Below, one piece after another: positions 27,375 through 37,755 of a stretch of DNA of 64,000 bases. Numbering within the stretch: position 1 is the first letter of the stretch; each line of letters opens with the position of its first letter. The notes under the pieces are model-generated. The model ran no database searches, was not told the DNA's origin, and saw nothing but the letters and a program-made list of their open reading frames with translations. Position numbers and translations under genes: made by a program. Source of the DNA: Staphylococcus shinii (GTDB lineage: Bacteria > Bacillota > Bacilli > Staphylococcales > Staphylococcaceae); NCBI RefSeq assembly GCF_017583065.1, contig NZ_JAGEVL010000001.1, positions 744,001 to 808,000 of the forward strand. Reading direction: 5' to 3'.

Positions 27375-30300
27375 TTAATCTACAGGTTCTTTTTCAATTT
27401 CAATTAACAAATCTCCTGTTTCTATTGCCTCGCCACTTTGTACGGTAACTTGCTTCACAACGCCATCAAACGGAGCTTGAATCGTTGTTTCCATCTTCAT
27501 AGCCTCAGTTATCAATAATGCTTGTCCACTTGTAACCGTTTCACCTATTGAAGTCTTAACTTCAGTAACTGAGCCTGGCATTTGTGCACCGATATGGTTT
27601 GGATTCAATTTATCTGCTTTCGGTTTAACACTTTCATTTGCTTTTACATTTTCATCTTGTATAAATATACGTCTAGCTTGTCCGTTCATGTCATAGAAAA
27701 TTGTACGAATTCCCTTTTCATCTGGTTCCGTAATAGTTTTCAATGTGATGATTAGGCGTTTGCCTGTATCAATTTCAATTTCTACTGTTTCGTTTGAACG
27801 CATTCCAAAGAAGAAAGTAGGTGTATCTAATAACGATACATTCCCAAACTGTTCTTGTGTCGCAATGAACTGTTCATAAACTTTAGGGTATAAAACATAA
27901 CTTATGATATCTTGCTCCGTTACTTCTCTTTCTTGTTTTTCTTCTAATTCTTCTCTTACCGCTTCAAAATCAACAGGCTCTAAATATTCTCCAGGACGAT
28001 CTGTAATTGCTTCTTGTCCTTTTAGAATTACTTTTTGTAGCTGTTTATTAAAGCCATTTACAGGCTGTCCAATATCACCCTTGAAGAATGAAACGACAGA
28101 TTCTGGGAAGTCTAATTTATAACCATCTTTTATCACTGTATCTTCGTCTAAATCATTTTGCACCATATATAACGCCATATCCCCAACAACTTTAGAGGAA
28201 GGTGTTACTTTAACAATGTCACCAAATAAGAAGTTAACACGTTGATACATTTCTTTTACTTCATTAAATCTATTACCCAAACCTAAGCTCTTAGCTTGTT
28301 GACTAAGATTTGAATATTGACCGCCTGGCATTTCATGCTTATAAATTTCAGTATTCGGTGATTTAATATCACTTTCAAAGTCATTATAATATTGACGTAC
28401 AGTGCCCCAGTAATGAGACAAGGCTTCTAGGCCATCGACATCAGCACGCATATTTCTATCAAAACCATTTAATGCATAATATAGTGAATTACCACTAGGT
28501 TGACTTGTTAATCCACTCATTGATGCAACAGCTGTATCAATAACATCTACGCCTGCATCTATAGCTTCTTTATAGACTAATAATCCATTACCACTTGTGT
28601 CATGTGTGTGTAAGTGAATTGGGAGGTTAACCGCTGCTTTCAATTCACCTATTAATTCATTTGCTGCTTTAGGTTTTAGCAGACCTGCCATATCTTTAAT
28701 AGCTAATATATGGAAACCTTCACGTTCCAGTGTTTTGGCCATATTCACGTAATACTCTAATGTGTAAATATCCGAACGATTTGGATCTAGAATATCACCT
28801 GTATAACAAATAGTGCCTTCTGAAATTTTACCGGCTTTTTGTACAGCTTCATTTGCCACTTTCATTTGATCTACCCAGTTTAATGAGTCAAAAATTCTGA
28901 AGACATCAATACCAGCTTCAGCACTTTCTTTAACAAATTTTTCAATGACATTATCAGGGTAGTTCTTATACCCGACAGCATTAGATGCACGAAGTAACAT
29001 TTGGAATAATACGTTTGGAATAGCCTTTCTAAGTCTTTCTAAACGTTCCCAAGGATTCTCTTTCAAGAAGTTATATGCTACATCAAATGTAGCACCGCCC
29101 CACATTTCTAAAGAGAAACTATCTTTCATTACTTGTGCTGTTTTCGAAGCAATGTTCATCATATCTTTAGTTCTAACACGCGTTGCCAGTAATGATTGAT
29201 GCGCATCTCTAAATGTCGTATCGGTTATTAAAACATCATCTTGCTGTTTTAACCATTCAGCTACGGCTTTTGGCCCTTTACTATCTAATAGTTGTTTTGT
29301 ACCTTCTAACGCTGCAACTTCTTTTTTAGAGACTTGTGGTATAGGTGATGTTTCATAAATAGGTTTTGGTCGTTTTTCTACGTTTGGAAAACCATTAATT
29401 GATACATTACCAATATATTCTAATGTTTTTGTACCTCTATCTAGTGTTGGCGCAATATCAAAAAGTTCAGGTGTTTTTTCTATAAATTTAGTTGTATAAT
29501 CACCTGTTTTAAATTGTTCGTTTCTCATAACATTAATTAAAAACGGAACATTGGTTTTAACACCACGGATTCTCATTTCTTGTAATGAGCGATCCATTTT
29601 TTCATTCGCTTGTTTGAATGACATTGCATGTGTTGATAATTTCACTAATAAAGAATCATAATAAGGTGAAATTTCAGCACCTTGGAATCCATCACCAGCA
29701 TCTAACCTTACGCCAAAACCACCACTTGAACGATAAGCAATAATTCTCCCACTATCAGGCATGAAATCATTTGTAGGATCTTCAGTAGTAATACGACATT
29801 GTATCGCATAACCAAGCGTTTGAATATCTTGTTGTTGTGGCATACTGATTGCTTCATCATATAAATTCTCGCCATCAGCTACTAATATTTGTGTCTTAAC
29901 AATATCTACGCCTGTAATCATTTCAGTTATCGTATGTTCAACTTGTACACGTGGGTTTACTTCTATGAAATAAAATTCGTCCCCAGAAACTAAAAATTCT
30001 ACTGTACCAGCATTCACATAGTCGATATTTTCCATTAATTGAATAGCCGCAGCACATATACGTTCTCTTAAATCATCTTCAAGCGCTACTGAAGGCGCTA
30101 CTTCAACAACTTTTTGATGACGTCTTTGAACTGAACAGTCACGTTCGTACAAATGCACTATATTCCCGTGTTCATCACCTATGACTTGAACCTCAATATG
30201 CTTTGGATTATCGATATATTTTTCAATATAAACTTCACTATTACCAAAAGATTTTTCAGCTTCAGACTTGGCACGATGGAATGCATCTTCTAACTCGTCT

Positions 30301-30830
30301 TCAGAACGTACGATACGCATGCCTTTACCACCGCCACCACTCGTAGCTTTTATCATCAATGGATAACCTGCTTCATTTGCAAATGCAATCGCATCTGATT
30401 GATTATCAATTGGGCCGTCTGTACCTGGAATAACTGTTAGATTTGCATTAATTGCAGTCGTTCTAGCTTTAACTTTATCGCCAAACATATCTAAGTGCTC
30501 AACACGTGGCCCTATAAACTTGATGCCTTCTTCCTGACATCTTTTTGCGAATGTCTCATTCTCACTTAAAAAACCATACCCTGGATGAATTGCATCAACG
30601 CCTGCTTGCTTAGCAACATCAATGATTCGTTCAATGTCCAAATAAGATTCAGCAGGCCCCAAATCCTTACCCACTAAGTATGATTCATCAGCCTTATATC
30701 TATGTAAAGATCCTTTATCTTCATTTGAATAAATAGCAACTGTTTTAACATCTAATTCTGTTGCTGCTCTAAAAATCCTTATTGCAATTTCACCACGATT
30801 GGCTACTAAAAGCTTGTTTATTTGTTTCAC
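27375..30830 (-). CDS. pyc: Pyruvate carboxylase
   Basis: Pyc carboxylates pyruvate to oxaloacetate with biotin, ATP and bicarbonate, replenishing the TCA cycle. The 1151-aa chain has the biotin carboxylase domain (KATSGGGGKGMR, ERDCSVQRRHQKVVE), the carboxyltransferase TIM barrel (TDTTFRDAHQSLLATR, LHTHDTSGNG), and a C-terminal biotinyl domain with the biotin lysine in EAMKMET. The start is GTG at 30830 (VKQINKLLVANRGEIAIRIF), with AAGGGGG 8 nt before; the frame continues 18 codons upstream with no ribosome site. The S. aureus enzyme starts at the same place. Confidence 0.97.
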   Translation of the reverse strand: MKQINKLLVANRGEIAIRIFRAATELDVKTVAIYSNEDKGSLHRYKADESYLVGKDLGPAESYLDIERIIDVAKQAGVDAIHPGYGFLSENETFAKRCQEEGIKFIGPRVEHLDMFGDKVKARTTAINANLTVIPGTDGPIDNQSDAIAFANEAGYPLMIKATSGGGGKGMRIVRSEDELEDAFHRAKSEAEKSFGNSEVYIEKYIDNPKHIEVQVIGDEHGNIVHLYERDCSVQRRHQKVVEVAPSVALEDDLRERICAAAIQLMENIDYVNAGTVEFLVSGDEFYFIEVNPRVQVEHTITEMITGVDIVKTQILVADGENLYDEAISMPQQQDIQTLGYAIQCRITTEDPTNDFMPDSGRIIAYRSSGGFGVRLDAGDGFQGAEISPYYDSLLVKLSTHAMSFKQANEKMDRSLQEMRIRGVKTNVPFLINVMRNEQFKTGDYTTKFIEKTPELFDIAPTLDRGTKTLEYIGNVSINGFPNVEKRPKPIYETSPIPQVSKKEVAALEGTKQLLDSKGPKAVAEWLKQQDDVLITDTTFRDAHQSLLATRVRTKDMMNIASKTAQVMKDSFSLEMWGGATFDVAYNFLKENPWERLERLRKAIPNVLFQMLLRASNAVGYKNYPDNVIEKFVKESAEAGIDVFRIFDSLNWVDQMKVANEAVQKAGKISEGTICYTGDILDPNRSDIYTLEYYVNMAKTLEREGFHILAIKDMAGLLKPKAANELIGELKAAVNLPIHLHTHDTSGNGLLVYKEAIDAGVDVIDTAVASMSGLTSQPSGNSLYYALNGFDRNMRADVDGLEALSHYWGTVRQYYNDFESDIKSPNTEIYKHEMPGGQYSNLSQQAKSLGLGNRFNEVKEMYQRVNFLFGDIVKVTPSSKVVGDMALYMVQNDLDEDTVIKDGYKLDFPESVVSFFKGDIGQPVNGFNKQLQKVILKGQEAITDRPGEYLEPVDFEAVREELEEKQEREVTEQDIISYVLYPKVYEQFIATQEQFGNVSLLDTPTFFFGMRSNETVEIEIDTGKRLIITLKTITEPDEKGIRTIFYDMNGQARRIFIQDENVKANESVKPKADKLNPNHIGAQMPGSVTEVKTSIGETVTSGQALLITEAMKMETTIQAPFDGVVKQVTVQSGEAIETGDLLIEIEKEPVD

Positions 30831-31190
30831 ATCATGGTCCCCCTTAAATTTAGAATTTTCAAAAAAGTTTGATATAAAAACCATTATAGCAAAATCCGAA
30901 CAATCTAGACAGTAAAAAATATTTAGCCATTATATTAAAACAATTTAAAATACATATATCTATCCTCAAGAGATAGTTAATGATTACGTCGCTAGAAACT
31001 ACTTAACGCCTTGATATCAACACTTTCTTATAAAATTATATCATAAGAATAACATAATAAAAAGTTATTAAATACAATAAGTTTAACTTATTATTTTTGT
31101 ACTTTGTTAAAAGTTTTTCAAAATTACTATAAAAAAGTAAAAAAATAAGCAAACGTTTTCAATACATTCGTATCAAAACGTTTGCTTTTA
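30831..31190. other. pyc-ftsW intergenic region
   Basis: The region holds the pyc ribosome site, a very AT-rich tract expected to contain the pyc promoter, and the ftsW terminator at 31141-31190. No gene or clear operator is seen. Confidence 0.55.
31141..31190 (-). terminator. ftsW terminator
   Basis: The perfect 12-bp arms agcaaacgtttt/aaaacgtttgct are followed on the minus strand by ATTTTTTTAC. It begins right at the ftsW stop codon. Confidence 0.88.
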
Positions 31191-32426
31191 TTAAGAACGT
31201 CTAGCTGAATTAATTCGCGTCCTACTTTTTCTAGTCTTTTTATATTTTGCTTGTTCAATTTTAATTTGTTTTGCAGTTATTAATAACAGCCCCATAGCTA
31301 TACTTAGACTAATCATCGAAGATCCCCCGAAACTAATGAATGGTAAAGGGACACCAGTTAATGGAATTGTACCAGAAATACCACCTAAGTTAACAAAAGT
31401 CTGGCTTCCTATATAACTTGCTACTCCTACACAGACTAACTTATAAAAATAAGAATTTGTTTTACTTGCAAGTTCAAAAGCTCTATAAACAATAAAAAAG
31501 AGTAAACATATAACGAATAAACCACCTAATAAACCTAACTCTTCACAAATAATAGAAAAAATAAAGTCTGTATGTGGCTCAGGTAAATAACCTAATTTCA
31601 TAATACTATTGCCTAACCCTCTGCCTAATAATCCTCCATTACCGATTGCAATCAATGAATTTGAAATGTGATATCCTGTTCCTGATTCTTGGCTAAATGG
31701 ATTTGTTAGCGTGCTGAATCTTGCAGTTAAATAATCCGGCACTAGTCCCACCAACAAGAAAAGCGAACCAATAATTACAATACCTACTATAATCAACAAC
31801 CCGTATTTGATCGATTTTTGAACACCAATACCTGCATAAAATAAAATTGCGAAGAATATAATCATGATAAGTAATGTTTGACCAACATCTCGTTGTAATA
31901 AAACAAGGCCAATACATAAGCCAGATAAAACGATAGGATATGTTAGTAATTTAGGTTCTTTAAATACTTTAGGCCGTTTCTTTTCAATCATATATGGTAT
32001 ATATAAAATGATACCAATTTTTAATAACTCGGAAGCTTGTAAATTCATAAAACCTAAATTAATCCAACTTTTTGAACCATTGATGTTGCTTCCAACCAAT
32101 AACGTCGCAACCAACAATATTACGATGCCAAGCATCATTCCTTTTTGGAATCTGCTCGTTTCAAGAAATTTGACGTTCATAAAGAAAGCCATAAAAAATA
32201 CAATAATCAAACTCATAATTACATACATCAATTGTCTTGTATAAAAGTATGTTCCAGCTACCGATATACCGCCTGTCAACGACCCTTTAGTCGCAGCGAC
32301 CATGCTTGCACTGTAAACCATTACCAAACCTATTAAACATAGTAATAAATAGGTAATGACTAGCGGATAATCAATATATTTTGCATTTCGACCTATATAT
32401 CGAAAAATTTGTTTTACATTATTCAT
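31191..32426 (-). CDS. ftsW: Peptidoglycan glycosyltransferase FtsW
   Basis: FtsW is the SEDS-family glycosyltransferase that polymerises lipid II at the division septum. The 411-aa protein has ten membrane spans, with MVYSAS in the first, GSKSWINLG, QLQRDVGQT-like LLQRDVGQT, FSGTGYHISNSLIAIGNGG-type loop (SGTGYHISNS, GLGNSIMKLGYLPEPHTDFIF) and the terminal PLPFISFGGSS. The C-terminus is basic and cytosolic. The ATG at 32426 (MNNVKQIFRY) is preferred over one four codons upstream on similarity and a weak GGATGAT site. Its place before pyc matches B. subtilis. Confidence 0.92.
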   Translation of the reverse strand: MNNVKQIFRYIGRNAKYIDYPLVITYLLLCLIGLVMVYSASMVAATKGSLTGGISVAGTYFYTRQLMYVIMSLIIVFFMAFFMNVKFLETSRFQKGMMLGIVILLVATLLVGSNINGSKSWINLGFMNLQASELLKIGIILYIPYMIEKKRPKVFKEPKLLTYPIVLSGLCIGLVLLQRDVGQTLLIMIIFFAILFYAGIGVQKSIKYGLLIIVGIVIIGSLFLLVGLVPDYLTARFSTLTNPFSQESGTGYHISNSLIAIGNGGLLGRGLGNSIMKLGYLPEPHTDFIFSIICEELGLLGGLFVICLLFFIVYRAFELASKTNSYFYKLVCVGVASYIGSQTFVNLGGISGTIPLTGVPLPFISFGGSSMISLSIAMGLLLITAKQIKIEQAKYKKTRKSRTRINSARRS

Positions 32427-32502
32427 TTGACATATCATCCAATTCTCATTATTTATTATCACTAACTAAATACTTTTATTAATTCGACTTATGTTCAGTA
32501 AC

Positions 32503-32682
32503 CTAGTTGTCTTTAAAAACTTTTTTAGCTTTATGTAAAATAAATTGTGCTTTAAACATTATAACAAACATTCTATCAATTTCTCGAATAAATATAACAA
32601 AATATTGAGCTTTAAATGCTCGTAGATTTAACTTTATAAACACGACAAAAGCGGCTAAGATATAATCAACAATTATTGACAT
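32503..32682 (-). CDS. Possible 59-aa small hydrophobic/basic protein
   Basis: An open frame from the ATG at 32682 is preceded by AGGTGG at 5 nt spacing. The product begins MSIIVDYILAAFVVFIKL, a likely membrane helix, and continues with alternating hydrophobic and basic residues (FKAQYFVIFIREIDRMF) to KKVFKDN. I know no family for it. It lies between ylaN and ftsW on the same strand. The clear ribosome site is in its favour; short length and AT-rich composition count against it. Confidence 0.35.
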   Translation of the reverse strand: MSIIVDYILAAFVVFIKLNLRAFKAQYFVIFIREIDRMFVIMFKAQFILHKAKKVFKDN

Positions 32683-32796
32683 CCTAGCCACCTGTAGTAT
32701 ACTTATGTAGTTTGATATTGCACACCATATAAGTTTTCATATTTTTCTAATATTGAAAGCGCGATTCCAATTATAAAACTATTTTATTTAACCCAA

Positions 32797-33072
32797 TTAA
32801 ACATTTGTAAATGCATCATGCAATTTAGAAAGTTCTTTTTCTAATCGAAGCATTAAATCTTTGCCCACTTCTCTATCAACTAAACCAAGTTGTACAGCGA
32901 AATCTACTTCTTTTTGTAATCCAAACATCTGTGTATCAAGTACTTCTTCATACAATGGGCATTGAGGTAATGTAAGATTATCCATTTGTACTTTAATAAG
33001 TTGGAGAATCCTATCAGCATCTTTATTCAACTGGTCATATGCCGCATTATTAATTTTTTGATTTTTTACCAA
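32797..33072 (-). CDS. ylaN: YlaN/UPF0358 family protein
   Basis: YlaN is a small cytosolic all-helical protein. In S. aureus recent work ties it to iron homeostasis through Fur. The 91-aa sequence is strongly conserved ([37 protein letters not shown]). The start is a TTG ([15 protein letters not shown]) with GGGGG 8-9 nt upstream, which gives the exact length and N-terminus of the S. aureus protein. The nearby ATG is out of frame. Confidence 0.93.
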   Translation of the reverse strand: MVKNQKINNAAYDQLNKDADRILQLIKVQMDNLTLPQCPLYEEVLDTQMFGLQKEVDFAVQLGLVDREVGKDLMLRLEKELSKLHDAFTNV

Positions 33073-33411
33073 GACATATTCCCCCTATCAATTGTAACTT
33101 TATATGACGAGTTTATCTTAATGCATACCAAAAAGCAAGTGAATTCAAGAATATACGTAATACTAGTATTTGTGATAAAATTGAAATTGACAATTATTTA
33201 TTTGACTTTAATTTATGACGATAATAAGTATAAGACGAGCAATGACGATATATTAGCTAGTTTTTGTCAGAATATTTTGCTTTAAAAATAATATATATAT
33301 TTTATTTTTAACACGTATTTGTTCACAAAAAAGTCAGATTCAATCAAATTGCGAATCATTGCTTATTACCGTTTTAATTTAGACACAGGATATACAAATA
33401 GGAGTGGGATT
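33073..33411. other. Divergent intergenic region between ylaN and the next gene
   Basis: This 339-nt AT-rich divergent region must hold the promoters for ylaN and for the gene at 33412. I see no strong consensus promoter, hairpin or operator. Confidence 0.5.
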
Positions 33412-33894
33412 ATGATTCAAATTAAGGGTGAAGTTAAATTTCCAATTACGTTAGATAGTACAACTTGGATTTTTGACGACAGAAAAGTTCAAATAGAAGA
33501 CTTAGAGCAAGGCACATTCGATGGTACCAAACCTATCAATTTTGATGATAACCGTGAATGGAATAGAGCGATTTTAGAAGGACAAACTAATCCACCAACA
33601 TTAAATTCTGAAATTAAATATAAAAAAAGAGCAGTTTTAGAAAATTCATTTGTTATTAACATGTCACCGTTTTTCAAAAACGCAGAACCATTTAATCATG
33701 CGAAAGCGATTCGCTTATCTAATGACAATGATTCAATAGAAGTACCTATTGACTTATTACCATATCTTTTTTTCCAATTTGCAAAAGATGGGAAAAGATT
33801 ATATGACGATTATTCAGTAGATAGCTTTGTATATATTCCAGAAGAAGGTTATTCATACGAATTTAAGTATGTCACTCATATCGAGGTGATTTAA
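33412..33894 (+). CDS. Conserved hypothetical protein
   Basis: A 160-aa soluble protein from the ATG at 33412, preceded by AGGAGTGGG. Notable stretches are KGEVKFPITLDSTTWIFDDRKV at the N-terminus and PIDLLPYLFFQFAKDGKRLYDDYSVDSF near the C-terminus. It has no signal peptide, membrane helix or metal motif that I recognise. It is followed directly by ylaI, whose ribosome site lies in its last codons, so the two form an operon. The function is unknown. Confidence 0.85.
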   Translation: MIQIKGEVKFPITLDSTTWIFDDRKVQIEDLEQGTFDGTKPINFDDNREWNRAILEGQTNPPTLNSEIKYKKRAVLENSFVINMSPFFKNAEPFNHAKAIRLSNDNDSIEVPIDLLPYLFFQFAKDGKRLYDDYSVDSFVYIPEEGYSYEFKYVTHIEVI

Positions 33895-33895
33895 T

Positions 33896-34069
33896 ATGAA
33901 AAAAGTTCAATGCATAATTTGTGATACTGAGGTATTTATCGATCAAAATACTTTAGAAGCTAAAAGATTACGCAATGACCCGATGCATACTTTTATGTGT
34001 GATGAATGTAAAAGTAGACTTGATACACCGAAACAACGTAACCAAGTAACTACTTATGACCATCGTTAA
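33896..34069 (+). CDS. ylaI: YlaI family zinc-ribbon protein (DUF2197)
   Basis: This 57-aa protein starts MKKVQCIICDTEVFID and carries two CxxC pairs (CIIC and CDEC) 30 residues apart, consistent with a small zinc ribbon. In B. subtilis ylaI lies in the same typA-ylaN-ftsW-pyc neighbourhood. GAGGTGATTTA before the ATG sits in the end of the preceding gene, whose stop codon is 1 nt upstream, so translation is probably coupled. The function is unknown. Confidence 0.88.
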   Translation: MKKVQCIICDTEVFIDQNTLEAKRLRNDPMHTFMCDECKSRLDTPKQRNQVTTYDHR

Positions 34070-34109
34070 TATAAATCAGCACCTTCTTTTTTGCGATGGG
34101 CTGATTTTA

Positions 34110-34216
34110 AACTGTCGACAAAGTTTCTGACTTTGTCGACAGTTTTTTATGCATGCTTTCCGTGGCCACTGCCTAGCCTGTAGTCTTCGACTAGCGCGCT
34201 TCCTACAGGAGTCGGC
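34110..34216 (+). repeat. Dispersed intergenic repeat, copy A (includes ylaI terminator)
   Basis: The first hairpin, actgtcgacaaag/ctttgtcgacagt then TTTTTT, is a strong terminator for ylaI. Downstream comes ATGCATGCTTTCC and a second stem cctgtag/ctacagg. The whole unit aligns over about 105 nt with the minus strand of 38778-38883 and, in its first part, with the ctaA terminator. It is a staphylococcal-style dispersed repeat. Confidence 0.8.
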
Positions 34217-34266
34217 CCAAATAACTAACTAAATTACACTAAAAAGATTATAATATATAAATAAAC

Positions 34267-34298
34267 AAACCTTAGGCGAACTATCACTTAAGGTTTGC
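34267..34298. terminator. Hairpin between repeat A and typA terminator
   Basis: The arms caaacctta and taaggtttg flank a 13-nt loop, and the plus strand continues with CTTATTTTC. It is possibly an extra terminator. Confidence 0.5.
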
Positions 34299-34371
34299 TT
34301 ATTTTCTGAGACATCATTTTTACAATCTGGCTTATTTATTAACATCGTATTATCACGCTATCGCTTTAATA

Positions 34372-34403
34372 ATAAATAGAGCTGAGACCTTAATGTCCCA
34401 GCT
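34372..34403 (-). terminator. typA terminator
   Basis: The arms gagctgagac/gtcccagctc with a 6-nt loop are followed on the minus strand by TATTTATTATT. It lies 34 nt past the typA stop codon. Confidence 0.75.
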
Positions 34404-34436
34404 CCACAATCATACTAAATTAAATTTAGTAGACTT

Positions 34437-36284
34437 TTATTCATCTTCTTGCATTAATTGTTTAATGCGTTTTGCTTCTTTTTCACGAGCATTTTTTTCT
34501 AATACTGTTTTTCTAATACGGATATTTTCTGGTGTAGCTTCTACAAGCTCATCGTCATTAATAAATTGTAACGCTTCTTCAAGAGTTAAAGTTCTTGGAC
34601 GTTTCATTGTTACAGTTTGGTCTTTGTTAGAAGAACGTACGTTAGTTTGGTTTTTCTCTTTCGTAACGTTAACTGTTAAGTCATTTTCACGATTATGTTC
34701 ACCAACAACCATGCCTTCATAAACTTCAGTTCCTGGTTCCATGAAGTTAATACCACGATCTTCTAAGCCCATAAGTGCATATGAACTTGCTTTACCAGTA
34801 TCTAATGACACTAGAGCACCATTTCTTCTACCACCGATACGTCCTTTAACACGAGGTTTAAATTCTTCAAATGTATGATTGATAATACCATAACCACGTG
34901 TTTGTGACATAAATTCAGTAGTATAACCGATTAAGCCACGAGCTGGTACCATAAAGATAATACGCGTTAAGCCATTATCTGTAGTTACCATGTCTAACAT
35001 TTCACCTTTACGTTGGCCTAATGATTCAATAACAGCACCTGTGTATTCTTGAGGTACTTCACATTGTACACGTTCAAATGGTTCACATTTTACGCCATCA
35101 ATTTCTCTTAAAATAACTTGTGGTTTAGAAACTTGTAGTTCAAAACCTTCACGTCTCATATTTTCAATTAAAATAGATAAGTGTAATTCACCACGTCCAG
35201 CAACAATCCATTTATCTGGTGAATCAGTTTCTGTAACTTTTAATGACACATCTGTTTCTAATTGTTGATCTAAACGTTCTTGAATTTGACGAGATGTTAC
35301 ATAATCACCTTCACGGCCAGCGAATGGAGAATTGTTTACTCTGAACGTCATTTCTAACGTTGGTTCGTCAATTCTTAATACAGGTAAAGCATCTCTATTA
35401 TCTATTGGGGTAACAGTTTCACCAACGTTGATGTCTTCCATTCCTGATACAGCAATTAAGTCGCCTGCATGTGCTTCATTAACTTCTTCACGTTTCAAAC
35501 CAAAGTAACCAAAAATCTTAGTTACACGGAAATTTTTAACTGTACCATCTAATTTAATTAGTGAAACGTTATCACCTACACGCATTGTTCCTCTGAACAC
35601 ACGTCCAACACCAATACGACCTAAATAATCACTATAGTCTAGTAACGCCGTTTGGAATTGTAATGGCTCATCTCTATTATCAATAGGTGCAGGAACATAA
35701 TCAATAATTGTTTCATATAATGATTGCATGTTTTCGTCTTGTTTCTCTGGATCTAAGCTTGCAGTACCGTTAACAGCTGAAGCATAGACTACTGGGAAAT
35801 CTAATTGTTCATCATTTGCTTCTAATTCGATAAATAAATCTAATACTTCATCTACAACACCTTCAGCTCTAGCTTCAGGTTTATCGATTTTGTTAACTAC
35901 TACTACTGGTTTTAAGTTTTGTTCTAAAGCTTTTTTCAATACAAAACGTGTTTGTGGCATTGTGCCTTCATATGCATCAACTACTAATACAACACCATCA
36001 ACCATTTTCATGATACGCTCAACTTCTCCACCAAAATCGGCGTGTCCTGGTGTATCTAAAATATTAATACGATTATCTTTATAATTTACTGCTGTATTTT
36101 TAGCAAGGATTGTAATACCACGTTCTCTTTCGATGTCATTTGAATCCATTGCTCTTTCATCTACATGCTCATTCTCACGGAAAATTCCTGATTGTTTTAA
36201 TAATTCATCTACAAGTGTCGTTTTACCATGGTCAACGTGAGCGATGATTGCTATATTACGCACATCTTCTCTTAATTTAGTCAT
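34437..36284 (-). CDS. typA: Translational GTPase TypA/BipA
   Basis: TypA is a ribosome-associated GTPase that supports 50S assembly and stress adaptation. The 615-aa protein has G1 [10 protein letters not shown]2 region ERGITI, G3 [12 protein letters not shown] and G4 NKIDK, followed by the beta-barrel, EF-G-like domains III and V, and the TypA-specific C-terminal domain ([18 protein letters not shown]). The start is the ATG at 36284 (MTKLRED) with AAAGGAAA about 10 nt upstream; an in-frame TTG three codons earlier is less likely. Confidence 0.96.
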   Translation of the reverse strand: MTKLREDVRNIAIIAHVDHGKTTLVDELLKQSGIFRENEHVDERAMDSNDIERERGITILAKNTAVNYKDNRINILDTPGHADFGGEVERIMKMVDGVVLVVDAYEGTMPQTRFVLKKALEQNLKPVVVVNKIDKPEARAEGVVDEVLDLFIELEANDEQLDFPVVYASAVNGTASLDPEKQDENMQSLYETIIDYVPAPIDNRDEPLQFQTALLDYSDYLGRIGVGRVFRGTMRVGDNVSLIKLDGTVKNFRVTKIFGYFGLKREEVNEAHAGDLIAVSGMEDINVGETVTPIDNRDALPVLRIDEPTLEMTFRVNNSPFAGREGDYVTSRQIQERLDQQLETDVSLKVTETDSPDKWIVAGRGELHLSILIENMRREGFELQVSKPQVILREIDGVKCEPFERVQCEVPQEYTGAVIESLGQRKGEMLDMVTTDNGLTRIIFMVPARGLIGYTTEFMSQTRGYGIINHTFEEFKPRVKGRIGGRRNGALVSLDTGKASSYALMGLEDRGINFMEPGTEVYEGMVVGEHNRENDLTVNVTKEKNQTNVRSSNKDQTVTMKRPRTLTLEEALQFINDDELVEATPENIRIRKTVLEKNAREKEAKRIKQLMQEDE

Positions 36285-36383
36285 TTTATACAATTTCCTT
36301 TCTCGAGTAAATTCCCACTTTTCTTTGCAACTTTTTTATTATATCATATAATTGGTTAAAGAAAACTATAAAGGTGTGGTATA

Positions 36384-36569
36384 ATGCAACAAAAAAAATC
36401 CAAATCAATTTTCTGGGTACTCGCTATAGTAGCTATTGTCTTTTTACTATTATTTAGCTTTAGTTTAGCTGCTACAAATGTTCCATTCATGATTTTAACA
36501 TTTATATTATTCATTGCAACATTTGGTTACGGTTTCACATTAAAAAAGAAATATCGTGAAAATGATTGA
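36384..36569 (+). CDS. YlaF-like membrane protein (DUF5325)
   Basis: A 61-aa protein with a basic N-terminus (MQQKKSKS), two hydrophobic segments (about residues 10-30 and 33-51) and a basic C-terminus (KKKYREND). It fits DUF5325/YlaF, which lies next to typA (ylaG) in B. subtilis. AGGTGTGG precedes the ATG. It is divergent from typA here. The function is unknown. Confidence 0.8.
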   Translation: MQQKKSKSIFWVLAIVAIVFLLLFSFSLAATNVPFMILTFILFIATFGYGFTLKKKYREND

Positions 36570-36604
36570 CTATAGTCGGATGATTTTGATTATATTTAAT
36601 AGAT

Positions 36605-36645
36605 AAGCGTCCCATTCCTTCAAATCAGGATTGAGGCGCTTTTTT
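36605..36645 (+). terminator. Terminator after ylaF-like gene
   Basis: An imperfect stem of agcgtcccattcct with aggattgaggcgct is followed by TTTTTTA. It lies between the convergent ylaF-like and suhB genes. Confidence 0.65.
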
Positions 36646-36669
36646 ATAGGTTTATTTATAAGATATACT

Positions 36670-37491
36670 CTAATTATTGCTTTTTAATCTCTGTTGTAAT
36701 AATTCAATAATTTCATTATTTTTTTGAAAATGTTGCTCGATTAATTCAGAATGTAACTGTTCATTAGCCATAATGATTGAATTAGGTTCATAAATTGATA
36801 AAGTATCTCCCATTAAATTTGTTCCAACACCCCCCACTTCATTTAAAATAATCAAACCACCTGCAAAATCCCAAGGTTGTAATCTGGGGGTAACATAACC
36901 ACCCAATTTGCCTGTTGCAACATGTATAATCTCTAAAGCTGCAGAGCCGTATGCGCGTGCACTCCTGGCTTCTTCTACTATAGGTTTGAACACTTCTCCT
37001 AATCTTGGCTTTGTCAGCCAATTTGGATTAATTCCAATAATACTTGTCTTTAATGGCGTGTCCTCGATTTTAGGTAACAATGTCCCATTTTCATATGCGC
37101 CTTCACCAGTTTTAGCATGATATAACACATCGTTCATAACGTCATAGACAAATCCAGCGTATGGGTTTCCGTTATTATAAATACCAATAGATATTGCAAA
37201 ATTTTCTTTTTGATGCACAAAATTTAACGTACCATCTATTGGATCAATGACCCAAACGACACCTACTTCATCTTTAAGGTGGTGTCCATGTCCTTCTTCT
37301 CCTATAACTAAATGATTCGGATAAGTTTCCGTTATATTATCAAATAGGTATTTTTCTGTAGCCTTATCGACATTTGTTACTAAATCATTAGGATTAGATT
37401 TAGTTTCTACTTTTATATCTTCTTTCATTATTTTTCTAACATTAATTCCTGCTTCTAATATAAGTCCTTTGGCAAATTCATAGACAGTCAT
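36670..37491 (-). CDS. suhB: Inositol monophosphatase family protein
   Basis: This is a magnesium-dependent phosphatase of the IMPase/SuhB family, cytosolic, acting on inositol-1-phosphate or similar sugar phosphates; the true substrate is not evident. The 273-aa protein shows the metal motifs VIGEEGH, WVIDPIDGTLNFVH and PWDFAGGLIILNEVGG. AAGGAG lies 8-9 nt before the ATG. The symbol follows the family rather than a proven role. Confidence 0.88.
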   Translation of the reverse strand: MTVYEFAKGLILEAGINVRKIMKEDIKVETKSNPNDLVTNVDKATEKYLFDNITETYPNHLVIGEEGHGHHLKDEVGVVWVIDPIDGTLNFVHQKENFAISIGIYNNGNPYAGFVYDVMNDVLYHAKTGEGAYENGTLLPKIEDTPLKTSIIGINPNWLTKPRLGEVFKPIVEEARSARAYGSAALEIIHVATGKLGGYVTPRLQPWDFAGGLIILNEVGGVGTNLMGDTLSIYEPNSIIMANEQLHSELIEQHFQKNNEIIELLQQRLKSNN

Positions 37492-37755
37492 CGTATCAGC
37501 TCCTTATTCATCCTCATTATACATTAACTAACTTTCCAAAAGATATTAACCAACCTTTATTATTTCAATAATTATAAGAATTACGAATAAGGTGAATTAA
37601 GATTATTTAATATAATTTATGTTTACCCTTTACCAACATAGTGTACACAATCTATAACAAATCATTTATTAACTAAAAATAAGAGGCATGTAAAATGTTT
37701 ATCAGAGTATAATGTGCTACAATACATACGAAAATAATGATTATAGGAGGCACAA

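Larger units (their letters stand above)
34070..34436. other. ylaI-typA convergent intergenic region
   Basis: The gap contains a dispersed repeat with two hairpins (34110-34216), another hairpin caaacctta/ttaaggtttg at 34267-34298 and the typA terminator at 34372-34403. No gene is seen. Confidence 0.6.
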
